Part shown: positions 22,214-33,674 of the stretch, one piece after another | Position numbering within the stretch: the first letter of the stretch is position 1 | Layout: the number at the start of each line of letters is the position of its first letter | Assembly: GCA_020746835.1 (NCBI GenBank) | Contig: JAGPNK010000007.1 | Span: 1,116,001 to 1,180,000 of the forward strand | Direction: 5' to 3' | Origin: Stachybotrys elegans | Taxonomy: Eukaryota > Ascomycota > Sordariomycetes > Hypocreales > Stachybotryaceae | DNA: 64,000 bases | The notes under the pieces: generated by a model | The model's input: only the letters and a program-made list of their open reading frames with translations | Databases searched by the model: none | Told to the model about the DNA's origin: nothing | Position numbers and translations under genes: made by a program

Positions 22214-23226
22214 ATGCCTTCCTTCAAGATCGCCGCCATCTCTGCCCTGGCCGCAGTTGCCTCGGCCATCCCCTCCGGCACTCGCTTCACCGAGAGGCAG
22301 CTCCAGTACCACCAGGCCGCCAAGCGCCAGAACGATGCTGCTGCCCAGGCTGGTCTCAACGACTTCGACATCCTGCAATTGTGAGTTGGCGCTGTTGCAT
22401 CTTGGCCCCCCACTATCGATTTGTTGCTAACCCCCCATGTAGTGCTCTGACCCTTGAGCACCTCGAGGATACCTTCTACCGTGAGGGTTTCGCTCGCTTC
22501 CCGGACTCTGACTTCGCCGCCCTCGGCCTGGATGCCCGCAAGATCGAGGACCTCAAGTCGATTGGTCTCACCGAGTCCCAGCACGTTGCCCTGCTCCAGT
22601 CTGCCCTGGCCCAGAACGGCATTGCCCCCGTCCGCCCCTGCACCTACAACTTCGGCTTCACTGACGCCGCTGGCATGGTCGCTACCGCTGCTATCCTCGA
22701 GAACGTCGGTGTCTCTGCCTACCTTGGCGCCGCTCCTCTCCTGGCCGACCCCGCCCTCCTTGGTGTTGCTGGCTCCATCCTCACCATTGAGGCCCGTCAC
22801 CAGAGCTCCATCCGTGTCTTTGGCGGTGCCATCGCTGTTCCCCAGGCTTTCGATGCTCCCCTTGGTCCCCGCGCTGTCTTCTCCCTGGCCGCTCCCTTCA
22901 TCCAGTCCTGCCCCGAGGGTTCCAACCTTATCGTCCAGGCCTTCCCTGCTCTCACCATGGCCGAGGGCCAGATCTCCCCCGCCGCAGTTGGAACCGCTCT
23001 TCGTCTCACCTCCGCAAGCCCCGGTGCCACCCACTGCGCCTTCACCTCGGGCGGTGCCCAGCCCGGTGGTACCAAGTTCGCCCCCTTCACTGAGGCCGAG
23101 GGCTGCCAGGTCCCCCACGGTGTTGCCGGCATCAGCTACGTTACCCTGACCAGCTCTGCTCCCCTTGACGGCAAGATCGTGGACGACATCATTGTTGCTG
23201 GCCCCATGGCTGTTACCGTCAGCTAA
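22214..23226 (+). CDS. Secreted ferritin-like domain protein (Rds1-like stress protein)
   Basis: Two exons: 22214-22380 and 22443-23226, with a 62-nt intron that contains GCTAAC, giving 316 residues. A signal peptide is clear (MPSFKIAAISALAAVASA). A ferritin-like four-helix core follows (about residues 50-200), with FALTLEHLEDTFYREGF, a block around HVALLQSAL and a later TIEARHQSSIRVFGG containing the metal-ligand-type Glu and His. This is the Ferritin_2 family that includes S. pombe Rds1, a protein induced by adenine and stress. The codon choice is strongly biased to C-ending codons, which suggests high expression. The biochemical function is unknown; extracellular or wall location is inferred from the signal peptide. 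Confidence 0.85.
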
Positions 23227-24601
23227 ACGCCTCGCACTTGGCCCTGACGAAAGCATCCCGATGATACCCCCAATGGAGAAAAGACACAAAACAGACATCG
23301 AGACTATGTATCGCTAGCGATCTAGATCTCAGAAAGCGCGCTCTCATAGATGTAGACCAATGGGCGTTTAGGAGCTGAAAGGCACTTAATCTTTTTCCTT
23401 TATGTTTCTTGTGTTTTTCTTCTCTTTTTTCTTCTTCTTTTCCCACCACCTTTTTAACTACTACTACTTCATACGTCACCGTCATGAATCCGCCATCCTA
23501 TTTTTCCCTCTCTTCACTCAAGATAACGGCCGCCAATATACAACGAACCCCTCCAGCCTCAGCCAAGCCCTTTCATTTAGCGCCTCCCTTACGTTTTCAC
23601 TGAGCCTCGACTACATCCCCAGCATGTTATCTCTGCACATTAAGGAAATCCCGAAGGGGGAGACAGGGTTGTATGTGTGTGTGGTAGCAGGAAAAATGGA
23701 TCGGGGGAGGAAGCGGGGATGAGAGAAGAAGAAAGCTTGGCTAGAAGTCGCAAAGAATAATGAGTAATAAATCCCGTCACAGGACGATTGCAAAAAGAAC
23801 CCTCCCCTCTGAATTCCTAGTGCATTGTATGATTTCTCGAGGTTCGAGCGCAGAACACAGACGTGCTGGGCCCTGTCTATAGCAGCGATTCATTATAGAC
23901 ATGATGGCAAGGAGCAACAACGAACGCAGGAGGCCAATGCGCCTCGTTTCAGGGGAGTCCTGGTATTACGCGCTTTGTGCGTGGAACCAATATGAAACAC
24001 CCCAGCAACGTGCCTGTACTGTAGTCCCTCTGGAAGGCGTCACGACACCGGATCCCCTCGAATCCGGAGCCTAGGCTGTTCGCAAACAGCCGCAGGCTGC
24101 ATCTCATCTTGCTTGTGCTTGAGGGCCGACCGTGCGTCAGACATGAGGAGGCTGTAAGAATAATGTGCATGCTAACGGTCAGAGACAGCTTCAATTGGTA
24201 ATGACAATACACTACATCTACCGCACAGATAGCCCATATTCGGTTGAGCATTGTATATCATGTGTGAGCCAGTCTTCTTCGCGACCCCCGCTTGCTGTGC
24301 GGCGCACAACAAGTAACATGCTTCTCTCACGGGTCTTGGGTGAAAATTTCACCAAGCTGCGAATTGATGCCATTTTGTGGCTTCCAGAGTCTAGCCATTC
24401 CCAGGGGCTGTAGGACCTCCTAAATTTCATCTCTCACTTCTCGTGGGCAATGCTAAGCCACCCGTTGGTATGTCAATTCGACCAAGCTGAGCATAGACCC
24501 GATGTTGGAGCATGAGACACGGAATCTTCATGATTCGATGCTTGTACGGTGGCAGTTCGCTCAGGTGCAGGTCGTGCTTCAGATCCAGCCAGAGGCTGTT
24601 C
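23227..24601. other. Convergent intergenic region between the Rds1-like gene and MKT1
   Basis: These 1375 bases hold the 3' ends of two convergent genes. T-rich sequence follows the Rds1-like stop near 23390-23460, and an AATAAA occurs at 23766-23771. No gene is visible. Confidence 0.5.
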
Positions 24602-27363
24602 TCAGAACGGCCTGGCATCCAGGTATGCTTGAGCTTTTGCCCATGCCTCTTTATCTGTCACCGGGAACTCGCTCGAATCGAGCGTCTGCACACCTTGGTT
24701 GATGGCATTGAAGAAATCGCAGCAGTTGCGCAAGTCCTCTCCGAAAGCCTCCGCAAATGGCACAAAGGTTTTGGGGAACTCTTGCAGCTTCACTGCTCGG
24801 ACTTCCTGAGTGTTCCTCGCGTCGTCTTCATCGAAGAAAGTGCGGACCGCAATGCCCAGTCCAATGTCAGGCTCTTGGAGGAATGGAAGTCTGGTTGTTC
24901 AAGTTAGTTTCGAAATCGGGGAGAGCAAAGGTAGCAAAAATGATGTGATCGTGCACCGGATTCGACTTACTTGTGGCTGATTTCCAGCTGATCATTCCTC
25001 TCACGCTTCGATTGCCCGTACATGAACATGGATGCCACAATAGCCTCGATGAGGTCACGGTCAGCCTCCCGAACAGTTGATGACAACGCGCGGAACGACA
25101 ATAGACTCTTATTCAAGGGTCCGGTGTAGCCAAAGACCTGGTGCCTCAGCTTAAGAAGCGATGCGCATTCACTGATCAGCATCAGGCTGGCCTTGTCCTC
25201 ATCAGAACCGTTACGGGGGGTCCCTGGCTGTGGTTCCCGCCTGCGACCATTGAGCAGGCCAAACCTAACAAGCTCGAACGCCAGGAGAGCAGCCTCGTCT
25301 AGGCCGACTACATTTAGTAGGCCCTCGTTGGCGTCCCTCAAAGCCAGCAGTGTTGTCGCGAGGGCGTTGCCCCATTTCGTCAGCTTGTGAGCGTCGTTGA
25401 CATATCCTCTGAGGTGCAAGAAGCGCCAGATGGTAACAGAAATTACCATGTCGGTGCTATCGATCCCTCTGATATTTCGGTCCTTCGCCATGGTCCGCTC
25501 AACGAAATCGGAATTAGCGAGAGCCAGCACCTCCATGTAGACTGGCCCGTTGAAGTCGGCAGGGAAGAAGTTGCGCAGGTCCTCGACCTTGACATCCCAG
25601 CTGCCAACTTGCTGTGAGGGGGGTGGCTGAAGCGAGCGATGGTTCAAGGTGTAAGTAAAGTTGGGGTCGAACCACGTCCGGAGCCTGATATCCTTATGAC
25701 CAATTCCTCTATGGACCCGGGGAATGATGAGACCGAGAGCTTGCTCCCGGATAGAGACAATCTGGCTTGTAATGAGCCTCCTGTACTCCTCTGATGCTGT
25801 GCCATCCAGCGTAGGCTGAATCAGCATCTGACCATGCGTGATGCTGTTAAGAATGCGAGCGCTGATAAGACCCGTGTTCAGGTAGTGAAACAGCTCTGCA
25901 GGCATTTGAAGACCCAGATATTCGTGATTGTCTCCAGTCAGGTGCTCAAAGTCGTTAACGCGCACATCGCCATCCTCGGCAATATAGATGAAATGCTGAA
26001 CAGCCATCCTTCCCTTGCGATATTTGTCTTGCCAGTTGGGATCTTGAGCCTGCAATATGTCGTTAAACGAGGCGCAAGCAGTCGAAACCAGCTTATCAGA
26101 CGTTCTCAGGATGTTAACCGCATCGAGGACGTTGAATGAGTTGGGATACATTGATGTGTCGAGAAGAACGGGAAAGGGAGGGAGGAAAGAAGTGCCCGTC
26201 ATCAACATTGCATCAATCAGCATCGGTTCGCTCACGGCCAGCGTCCGCATGACCTTCTTCTTGGAGATGCCGTTGACTGTTTTGTTATCCCAGTCAAAAG
26301 ATCGGATAAATGTATCCTTGATGGGGTACAGCAGCAGCTCTTGTGAGCCCATGACGCCAGCGCATTGGTCAGAGTCAATCATATCAAAGTATGCCAGCTT
26401 GGGGCCGTCAGAATGGGTTCTTGGCGTCTCATAACATTGAGGGGAGCGAGTGCATAGCATACCTGGGCGCAAGCGTTGTAAGGCGACACGATGAAGTGCA
26501 GACCACGCTGCTTGAGTACGGACTGGAGGAGTGGGTACAGATTCTGGACTCGGAAGGCACCTGATATTATCAAGACGAATCAGCGACTGTTCGAGTACTC
26601 GGGGTCATTTCACCGTGCTCCCTACCTGGATTGGCACCAAAGGTTGCGACCGCCTGCTCAGCTTCCGTTCTGGAATAAAGAGCCCATGCCTCGTCCGTCT
26701 TCTGATTCGCGGCCAGACCGCGCTTGAGGGTTATGTCATCTTGACCGTGTATAGACTGGCCGTCGAAAACGAAGAATGGTATAATGCGGTGCCTATCCCA
26801 GCAAGCCAAGTTCTCGTTAATGTGAGCTTCGATTCCGGTGAGGCCGCCGAGAGCAGACAGCAGCGGCTCCTGCGCAGGAGGGTTGTCGAGCAGGTGACTC
26901 AAATAGTAGGTCGCATCGACAGCTATGGCGCAGTCTTCGAGGTCGGCAATGTCGTGGGTTCTATAAGACGGGGTGGTGAGCGTTATGGTCGTTGTATAGC
27001 ACGCCGTACATCGCATCGCGGGGAAGGGGGTCATGGTACATACGTTGCCTGCCGACTGATCCAGGTATCCTCAACGAGAACTTTATGACTGTTAGTGAAT
27101 TGAGCTGTAAGGACGATGACAGCAGTCGAGCGTGAGCAAGGACAGGCTTATAGTTTGCGACAGAGGAGCAGAGCAAGGCGGTGATCAAAGCTCCCCAGCT
27201 TCATCCAACTCGACGAGACCGGTCTGGTGGCACTGAAGCAAAGCGATAGCACTCGAAGCGCTTCATGAGCTGCAGCTGCCGGGCTGTAGGGTCGCAAGAG
27301 GGGAGCAAAGCTGCTCCAGCCTATAACCACAAGCCGGGGAACAAGAGGAGACTCACACGGCAT
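24602..27363 (-). CDS. MKT1: Post-transcriptional regulator MKT1 (XPG-like domain protein)
   Basis: Six exons on the minus strand: 27363-27359, 27088-27044, 26960-26626, 26560-26463, 26397-24971 and 24890-24602, which join in frame to 732 residues. The tiny first exon gives ATGCC, so the protein begins MPHKVLVEDTWISRQATTHD. An XPG-N-like block (DIADLEDCAIAVDATYYLSHLL), FFVFDGQSI and an XPG-I-like block (YNACAQLAYFDMIDSDQCAG) are followed by the Mkt1-type central and C-terminal domains. In yeast Mkt1 works with Pbp1 in post-transcriptional control, including of HO mRNA, and it is not a nuclease. The intron before exon 2 is long (270 nt). The small exon is supported by the phase match and the conserved N terminus, but it should be checked with cDNA. 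Confidence 0.88.
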
Positions 27364-28916
27364 CTCGAGCAACCTTGCACGCAAGTATCCTGTGCCTTTC
27401 GTTGGCCGCTTCTCTGGTTGGCGCACCCGTGGGTACCAAGGGAGGGTTATGAGGCCAGCAAGACCAGGTATCGAGGAGGAGGATGCTTCGTGGAAGGTTC
27501 GCTCGCGGGCTACTGGGCGGGATCGGAACGAAGTTCAGAGGAGGCGAGCAAGGCCAATACAGAAAGTCAGAGGCCGGCTGGCATAAAAAAAGAAGAAGAA
27601 GCAGGCAAAGAACCAAGAAAGGCAGAAAGAAGGGAGAGCGTGGTAGCAGCAAGCAGCGGCCGTGGCTCTGCAGGAAAGTCTCGGGGTCTTGGGTCTGCCG
27701 TCTGACGTTGATTTTGGGGAAACGGAGAAAGGTAGGCAGGTCAATTCAATCGCGTGCAGGAGGAAGTGGGCAGGAAGCTGTTGCTAGAATATTTGTGAGG
27801 TGGGCTAAAACAAAGGGAAGGTACATGGTGGATACAAGGCGGTACGTATCCCGCTCGCTGCAGGTGGCCTCGATCTGCCAGGAGGAAGTACCTGCCTGTA
27901 CCTCCCACAAGCAAGTAAGGAGGTGAAGCTTGTTTGCTCCTGTGCCAAGAACCTCGACTTCTACCAGCACCTGCCTCCTCGTAGCTACCGCCTAGGTCCT
28001 CTTAGCAGCATACTTATGTACTACCTGTAGATACTAAGCTGCGGGTATACAAATTCCTAAATGTGCCTAGATTAGTAGTAGGCAGGCGGTACTAATCGCC
28101 TAACATTAGTAGTACTCGTACTGAGGACCAAGGTGGCACTGAGCCCTCCATGCTTGCGACACCCCGCAACAACCGGAGGCCCATACCGAAAAGGGACGCT
28201 CGTGGCTTTGATGGAGTGGCTTGTGCTTCCAGCTTCTCACTGTTCCCTCAGGCATTGACCTAATTCAAGTCATTCATCAAGTACAAAGTCACACCCTGCC
28301 TCTATTTCATATTCATCAGGTCCCCTCTGAATGTGCTTTTGGGCCACGCTTATTTACACAATATCCCATCCCACCATCCCTCTCTAACATGAGGCAGACA
28401 TTTCGGAACATGTTTCCAAGCACTGCCATATCTCTATATCTCTGCAACAAGCTGCCGGCCTCTTGCCCCGGCAGATACAGCGAATATGCCAAGGTATAGT
28501 ACTCCTCAATTGACATGACCATGCAGCATGACACATAGTGTGCATGGGGCTGCGTATCGGGGTTTTCTTGGGAATGAGTCCTCGTCGTATGACATGTCGC
28601 TAGGGATCGTTCTCAGGGCAGCCCACCAAGCTGCCACGTTCCACTGATAATCCATACACGATGCCAACATGTGCGGGGCGATCCAGAAGTAGCTACTAAT
28701 CTTTCCATCACATGTACTCCGTACATTGTCGTTATCATCTAATAGGTACTCCTCCGAATGCGGCGGGGTCATATGTAACAAAAGATATCCATCTCAGCCG
28801 CAAGTGTAGCCAAAATATTACACTTTGTATTACCTGACATTCTTTGACATATTCTGCCCATTCCCGCGTCATTTGTTTTCCGCGTTACTCCTACCTATGG
28901 TACCATAGTCGCTGTG
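27364..28916. other. Divergent region between MKT1 and the 2OG dioxygenase
   Basis: The 1.55 kb hold both promoters. The left part is purine-rich on the plus strand (27570-27660), matching a pyrimidine-rich minus-strand leader for MKT1. Around 28000-28130 there are TAGTAGTA/TACTA-type near-palindromic repeats. No gene is supported. Confidence 0.5.
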
Positions 28917-30176
28917 ATGGCCACCTCCGCCAACATCCCCGTCATTGATATCGCTGGCGGCCAGAATGAAGTCGCCGCCCAGCTCGTCGCTGCAGCCGAG
29001 GAGCACGGCTTCCTATACATCAAGAATCTTGGGAACGACATCGCCACGAGCAGCATAGATGAGGCCTTCAAACTTGTATGCCTGGCTCTTCAAGTGGCCC
29101 ATGTCAATGACAGACAACACGGCTAACAAAACTTCGTTCAAGTCTGCTAAGATCTTCGACTCACCTTTAGAGGAGAAGCAGCGTTGCACTATCCAGACTA
29201 ATAACCGCGGCTGGTCCGGCATGCATGCCGAGACTTTGGATCCCAAGAACCAGAAGGTATGTCTTGCGATGTGTATAACGAGCTATCCACTAAGTGAAGA
29301 GTATACAGGTTGGCGACTACAAGGAGTAAGCATCCTTCTCACTACACAAGGTGTATAACACAGCAACTGACATTGGTTGGCTTCGAAGAGCCTTCAATTT
29401 TGGCGAGTTTGTCAATGGGAAAGCACAGCAACCTCTACCATCTACCGTCCTCGACGACGAGGCCCGGTTCAGTGCATTTTCTGATTCCTGTCACCAACTA
29501 TGCCACAAGCTCCTATACCTGCTGGGCCTTGGACTGGGCGTAAGTACCCGTCACCCATCCGCCAATACAGCTTTCTAACGAGCATCAGATCGGCGACTTC
29601 TTCTCATCTGCTCACGCGACGGAAAAGGGTGCGTCCAGCTCTATCCTCCGCTTTCTGCGATATCCCCCTGGCGACAAGACAGCCCACTCCAGCGGCGATG
29701 TCCGAGCTGGCGCTCACTCTGATTACGGCTCCATCACCCTCCTCTTCCGCCTCAAAGGGCAAGCAGGTCTCGAGCTCTTGAAGAAGGACAACACGTGGGC
29801 CCCTGTGGCCGTCTCTCCCCCAGGAACTGAGAATGACCCCAGCCCACCTATTCTCGTCAACATCGGAGACTTGCTGTCGTATTGGACCAACGGCCTTTTC
29901 AGAAGCACCGTGCACCGTGTTGTCTTTCCCGAAGGCAGTGCAAGCTCCATCGAGGGCGAGACCAGCCAGGGCCCCCGGTATTCTATCGCCTTCTTCTGCC
30001 ATCCCGTAGCATCCACTCCTCTGGAACCTGTGCCGAGCGAGAAGGTCAAGAACTTCGTCAAAGAGGACTCGACCCATGCTGCCAATCCTTATGCTGAGAG
30101 GAAGGTCATGACGGCTGATGAGCATCTGTTTATGAGACTAAAGGAGAGTTACGGTGATTTGTATAAGAAAGAATAG
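28917..30176 (+). CDS. 2-oxoglutarate/Fe(II)-dependent dioxygenase (isopenicillin N synthase-like family)
   Basis: Five exons: 28917-29075, 29143-29256, 29309-29325 (only 17 nt), 29389-29539 and 29589-30176, giving 342 residues. The splices restore the conserved segments AFKLSAKIFDSP, GWSGMH and VGDYKEAFNFGEF. The double-stranded beta-helix domain carries the iron ligands H190 and D192 (AHSDYGSITLLF) and H256 (STVHRVVFP), and the 2-oxoglutarate anchor RYS begins at R277. All catalytic residues are present. Proteins of this fungal group are predicted oxygenases of unknown substrate. It lies alone, convergent with a DNA ligase gene 135 bp away, with no biosynthetic genes nearby to suggest a pathway. 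Confidence 0.88.
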
Positions 30177-30311
30177 AAGTAGCCCTGCCCGGCAAGGCCA
30201 GAGTCGGGTCCCAGCTGATGATTCCTCGCAATTATCTAGAAGAGTGAGAGTGGGTATATTGTGTTGTTGCTCCTCACGCCGGACAACGGAAGTCTACCAT
30301 AATGATTGTTC

Positions 30312-33300
30312 TCAAATGAGCCCGCAATACCAACGCCTCCAAGGATCAGTGAAACCACCAAAATATTTCGCCGTAATATTCGTGTCCTCCAAAACAGCAA
30401 GGTCATTCAATATACGCCAGTCGTACACGTCTATCCATGCTCGCTGCGAGTCCTGGGTTTGGAATCGCTGCTGCTCCGTTTCGCGTAGGAACTTGCGTGA
30501 TTCTAACTTATAGTTCACGCTGTCAATTAACAGAACCGTCTGACATCCAGAGGCTGTCCGTGTAGGTGAGCTCGGCTGCTTCGTGCTGCTCTCCATCCAC
30601 TTGTCTAAACTGGTAAAGACCTCTGCGACTCCGTGGTCCGCTAATAATGATGTAATCTCTCCAAAATTCGTCAAGAGACCAGACGGGGCAATGGTTTTGA
30701 ATCGCCCGAGTTGGCATTTTGTCCCAGCATAAGCGCACAGCTTCTGAGTGCCGGGCTTAAGCTCAGGAGCTGGGGGGACGCTGTGTATATCTTTGGAGGA
30801 CGTCGAAGTTGGCAAGACTTGTGAAGGCTCTGTATCAGCCTGCCCGGTACTGGCAGAATTCATCGCGACAGTTTCTTTTTCGTCGCATGGCGCTGCGTTC
30901 TCTTTCTGGATAGGATCTGCCTTTAGAGCAGCGTTAAAGGAGACGTCAGGGGTCGTGAGATCGATCACTATGCGCCCGTCTGTCGGGTTCTGCTGCGAGC
31001 CAGATGGCAAGGATCTAGTGGGCCGTTGCGATGCGTTACCATCGATAGCATCCAGTTTTCTTCGCTTCTTTGGGTCTTGTTGAGCGCACATAGACTGAGC
31101 TACCGTAGCTGCGCCATTCTGAGGCGACACTACACGCTTTCGGTTGAGAGACGTGCCCGATGCCACGTGGGTTTCGTGGCGATGTTTGTGTGCGGTGGCT
31201 TCTGCTGATTCCAGGGGTAAGGAAGTTGGGTTTGTGATGGGTATCTTTGAAGGATCGCTGGGCAGCTGGCGGCTTTCCAGCGATTCCGGGTTAAAGGGCT
31301 CCTTCGTTGAGGCCCTTGCGCGATCAACCCCCCAAGCGCATTGGGCAGAATGATTCCAAGTCTGTGAGGACTTGGATGGCGAAGGAGTTGGTATTGTGCT
31401 TGCCGTAAGTTGGCTGGCAGCGTCGACAGCCGTCGCACGAGGATCTGCCCCCTCTAGTCTCGCGATCCACGCCAGATCTTCTTGACTGTCTTCAACCTCG
31501 GGAGCCGTGGTTTCGGCAACGGCCATGCTTTGCAGTTCTTCGAAGGAAACTGTATCAAGGAAGTCTCTATCGAGGTGAATCTTGGTCACGGAGGGGAATC
31601 TCAAGCTCCAAAACCCGGTGTTTCCCTCCTTGTCAAAACCGAAGCACCTCATATCGAAGACGGGCGGCTTGGCAAAAGTAGTCGCCAGAGAAACGTTCAT
31701 GCGAATGCCAGGGGTCATGGTCAGTATTATGGCCTTGTTGTCCTCTTGAGAGACAGGGAGGGGGTTGCAGAAACTGAGAAAGGCTTTCATCTGAGTCTCG
31801 CTGAGCTCAACGATGCTGACCACTGTGACCTTGGGCGTGGCTCCCCACCTCCTACACTCTTCTTTGTTTGTGAGGCAACCAATGAAGAAATGCGTCCACT
31901 TCAGATTTGGGATTCGATAGGTCCTCGCCTTAGCCGGGTCATATCCTGCCCCTACTACCGCAAAGTCCCCGACATCGCCAAAATTCCCGATGTACTCTTT
32001 CTTCAGCTTGATGCAGTACCCACCGCGTGATTGACGGGGGTCTCCAGAGTTGAAGTATGGCCCATCAGGCTTCAAAACCAACCCTTCGTTCTTGTTGATG
32101 ATGGTTTTTGCAAACAGCTTTCGAAGGTCCGAAGCGGCCAGACGCTGGTCAAAGTTGATGACCTGACGCTGAACAACATCGGATCGACCGGGTGTGCGTC
32201 GTACAACTTGCTCGAGCAGTTTGAATCTGTCCGAATGGCACACATCCAGTAAGGATCTGTCGTCAAGTAGTAATATATCGAAATAGACAATCATCAGTTT
32301 CTCGTAATGTCTCGGCCTGTGACACCGTCAGCATCAAAGTACGAGACGGATGAGGTGATGGACTGACTGTGAGTCTTGCTCCGTGCCGAGAAACCGGCCT
32401 CGGCGAGAAACATACTTCCGAATTTTGTAAAAAGGAAGAATCTTTTTCTCCTATGATGAGTCATTAGGCATCGATATGAACCTGGATCTGGTTATAGTGG
32501 TTTGAATTGTCTTACAAGGTCGCTGTAAACCACCAGTTCGCCCTCCAGGATACAGGCCTCATGGATTTGACAATCGGGCTGACCAAGCCTTAATGACTCG
32601 GAGATGGAGCTAAACATGACTTAGTCACAGACCTAAAGACGTATTGATGAAGTAGCCAACCTGATGACAGCATGCCTATCTTCTGTGCTGTCTTTTCCAC
32701 TCTTTGAGAAGATTTGGATAGCTCCGGCTCCCTTGCTTGGGTCAACGTGAATTTGGCAGTATTCACCGTCCAGCTTGGATTCTACACTCATGCGCCCAGA
32801 GCCCATGTCCAAGCAGTGTTTTATACTGCGGGCTTTGAACCAGTGCTGTCTGCCCACCTTGATGCCAATTTTCGGCTTGATGGTGCGGAGAATATCTTGC
32901 CTCGAGACAGCGGTACGCCCCGCATGTGACAGGAGTCTTTCTCTAACCGCTTGAACTAACTGGATGGCGGCAGTGAAATCTTGCTGTATGTTCATGACTG
33001 AAGGAAGCAATGGATCACACAGTCGATAGATTAGTTGTGGATCAAAGACAACTGGGCGATAATCCTTCAGCACTAGTCTGGTGAACCATTTTGCCTCTTT
33101 GGGTGTGAGCACCCGGTAGAGGCCCTCCAGCTGTCGTCGATTGCCAGATGTCAAGGTCGTTTGAGATGCCCGAATGGATGGCGAACTCCACCTGATTTGG
33201 GCCGCGAGGCTGTGCAAAACATTGTCGATCTCCTCCACGGTCACCTGCGCCATTGCAGTACTGGAGGGATTGGGCTAGAGGGTCTCAGTATCGTTTTGGG

Positions 33301-33674
33301 AAATGGGTAGAAGATGCAGAAGACCTGCGACTCACCGTTGCGGTGAGTATGCGCTCGACGCAGTCTGCAAGGTCGAAATCAAGACCGGGGGACTTGTAAA
33401 TAGCCAACTCCGCAATGCGAGATGATCCCAACATAAGAGCCCTTCCCACGACCTTCTCGAGGCTTGCGGCTTGGATGCAGTAGACGCGGTCCGTTCTGGT
33501 TTCGGGAAGAAGAGTAGACAAAAGTGCAGCGATGTTGGTGTCATGAGCGTCGATGGATATCCGGTATCGTGCAAACCAGTTGCTGACAACTTGACTCTTC
33601 TTTTCCTTGTCTCCTCCAGAATGCCGGAGGGATTCCTCGAGAAGCTCACATACAAAGGAGAATGGGAGCGGCAT
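30312..33674 (-). CDS. ATP-dependent DNA ligase (LIG4-like, filamentous-fungal type)
   Basis: Five exons on the minus strand: 33674-33336, 33244-32661, 32609-32516, 32450-32368 and 32316-30312, giving 1034 residues. All four introns keep phase. An upstream in-frame ATG at 33704 would add 10 residues; I prefer 33674 (MPLPFSFVCELLEESL). The N-terminal DNA-binding domain comes first (about 1-235), then motif I around K270 (ESKLDGEY), motif III VYFDILLLDD, motif IV NEGLVLKPDG and motif V GYCIKLKKEY. An OB-fold follows, then a long disordered linker with poly-acidic and Ser/Pro stretches and a small C-terminal region that may be BRCT-like. The enzyme would seal nicks via a covalent Lys-AMP. It resembles an extra ligase found in filamentous ascomycetes beside CDC9 and LIG4; I cannot assign a repair pathway. 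Confidence 0.82.

Noticed and set aside
22132..23298. A 388-codon minus-strand ORF rich in Gly and Asp
   Set aside because: It is opposite the Rds1-like gene and arises from its C-ending codons; no homology is apparent.
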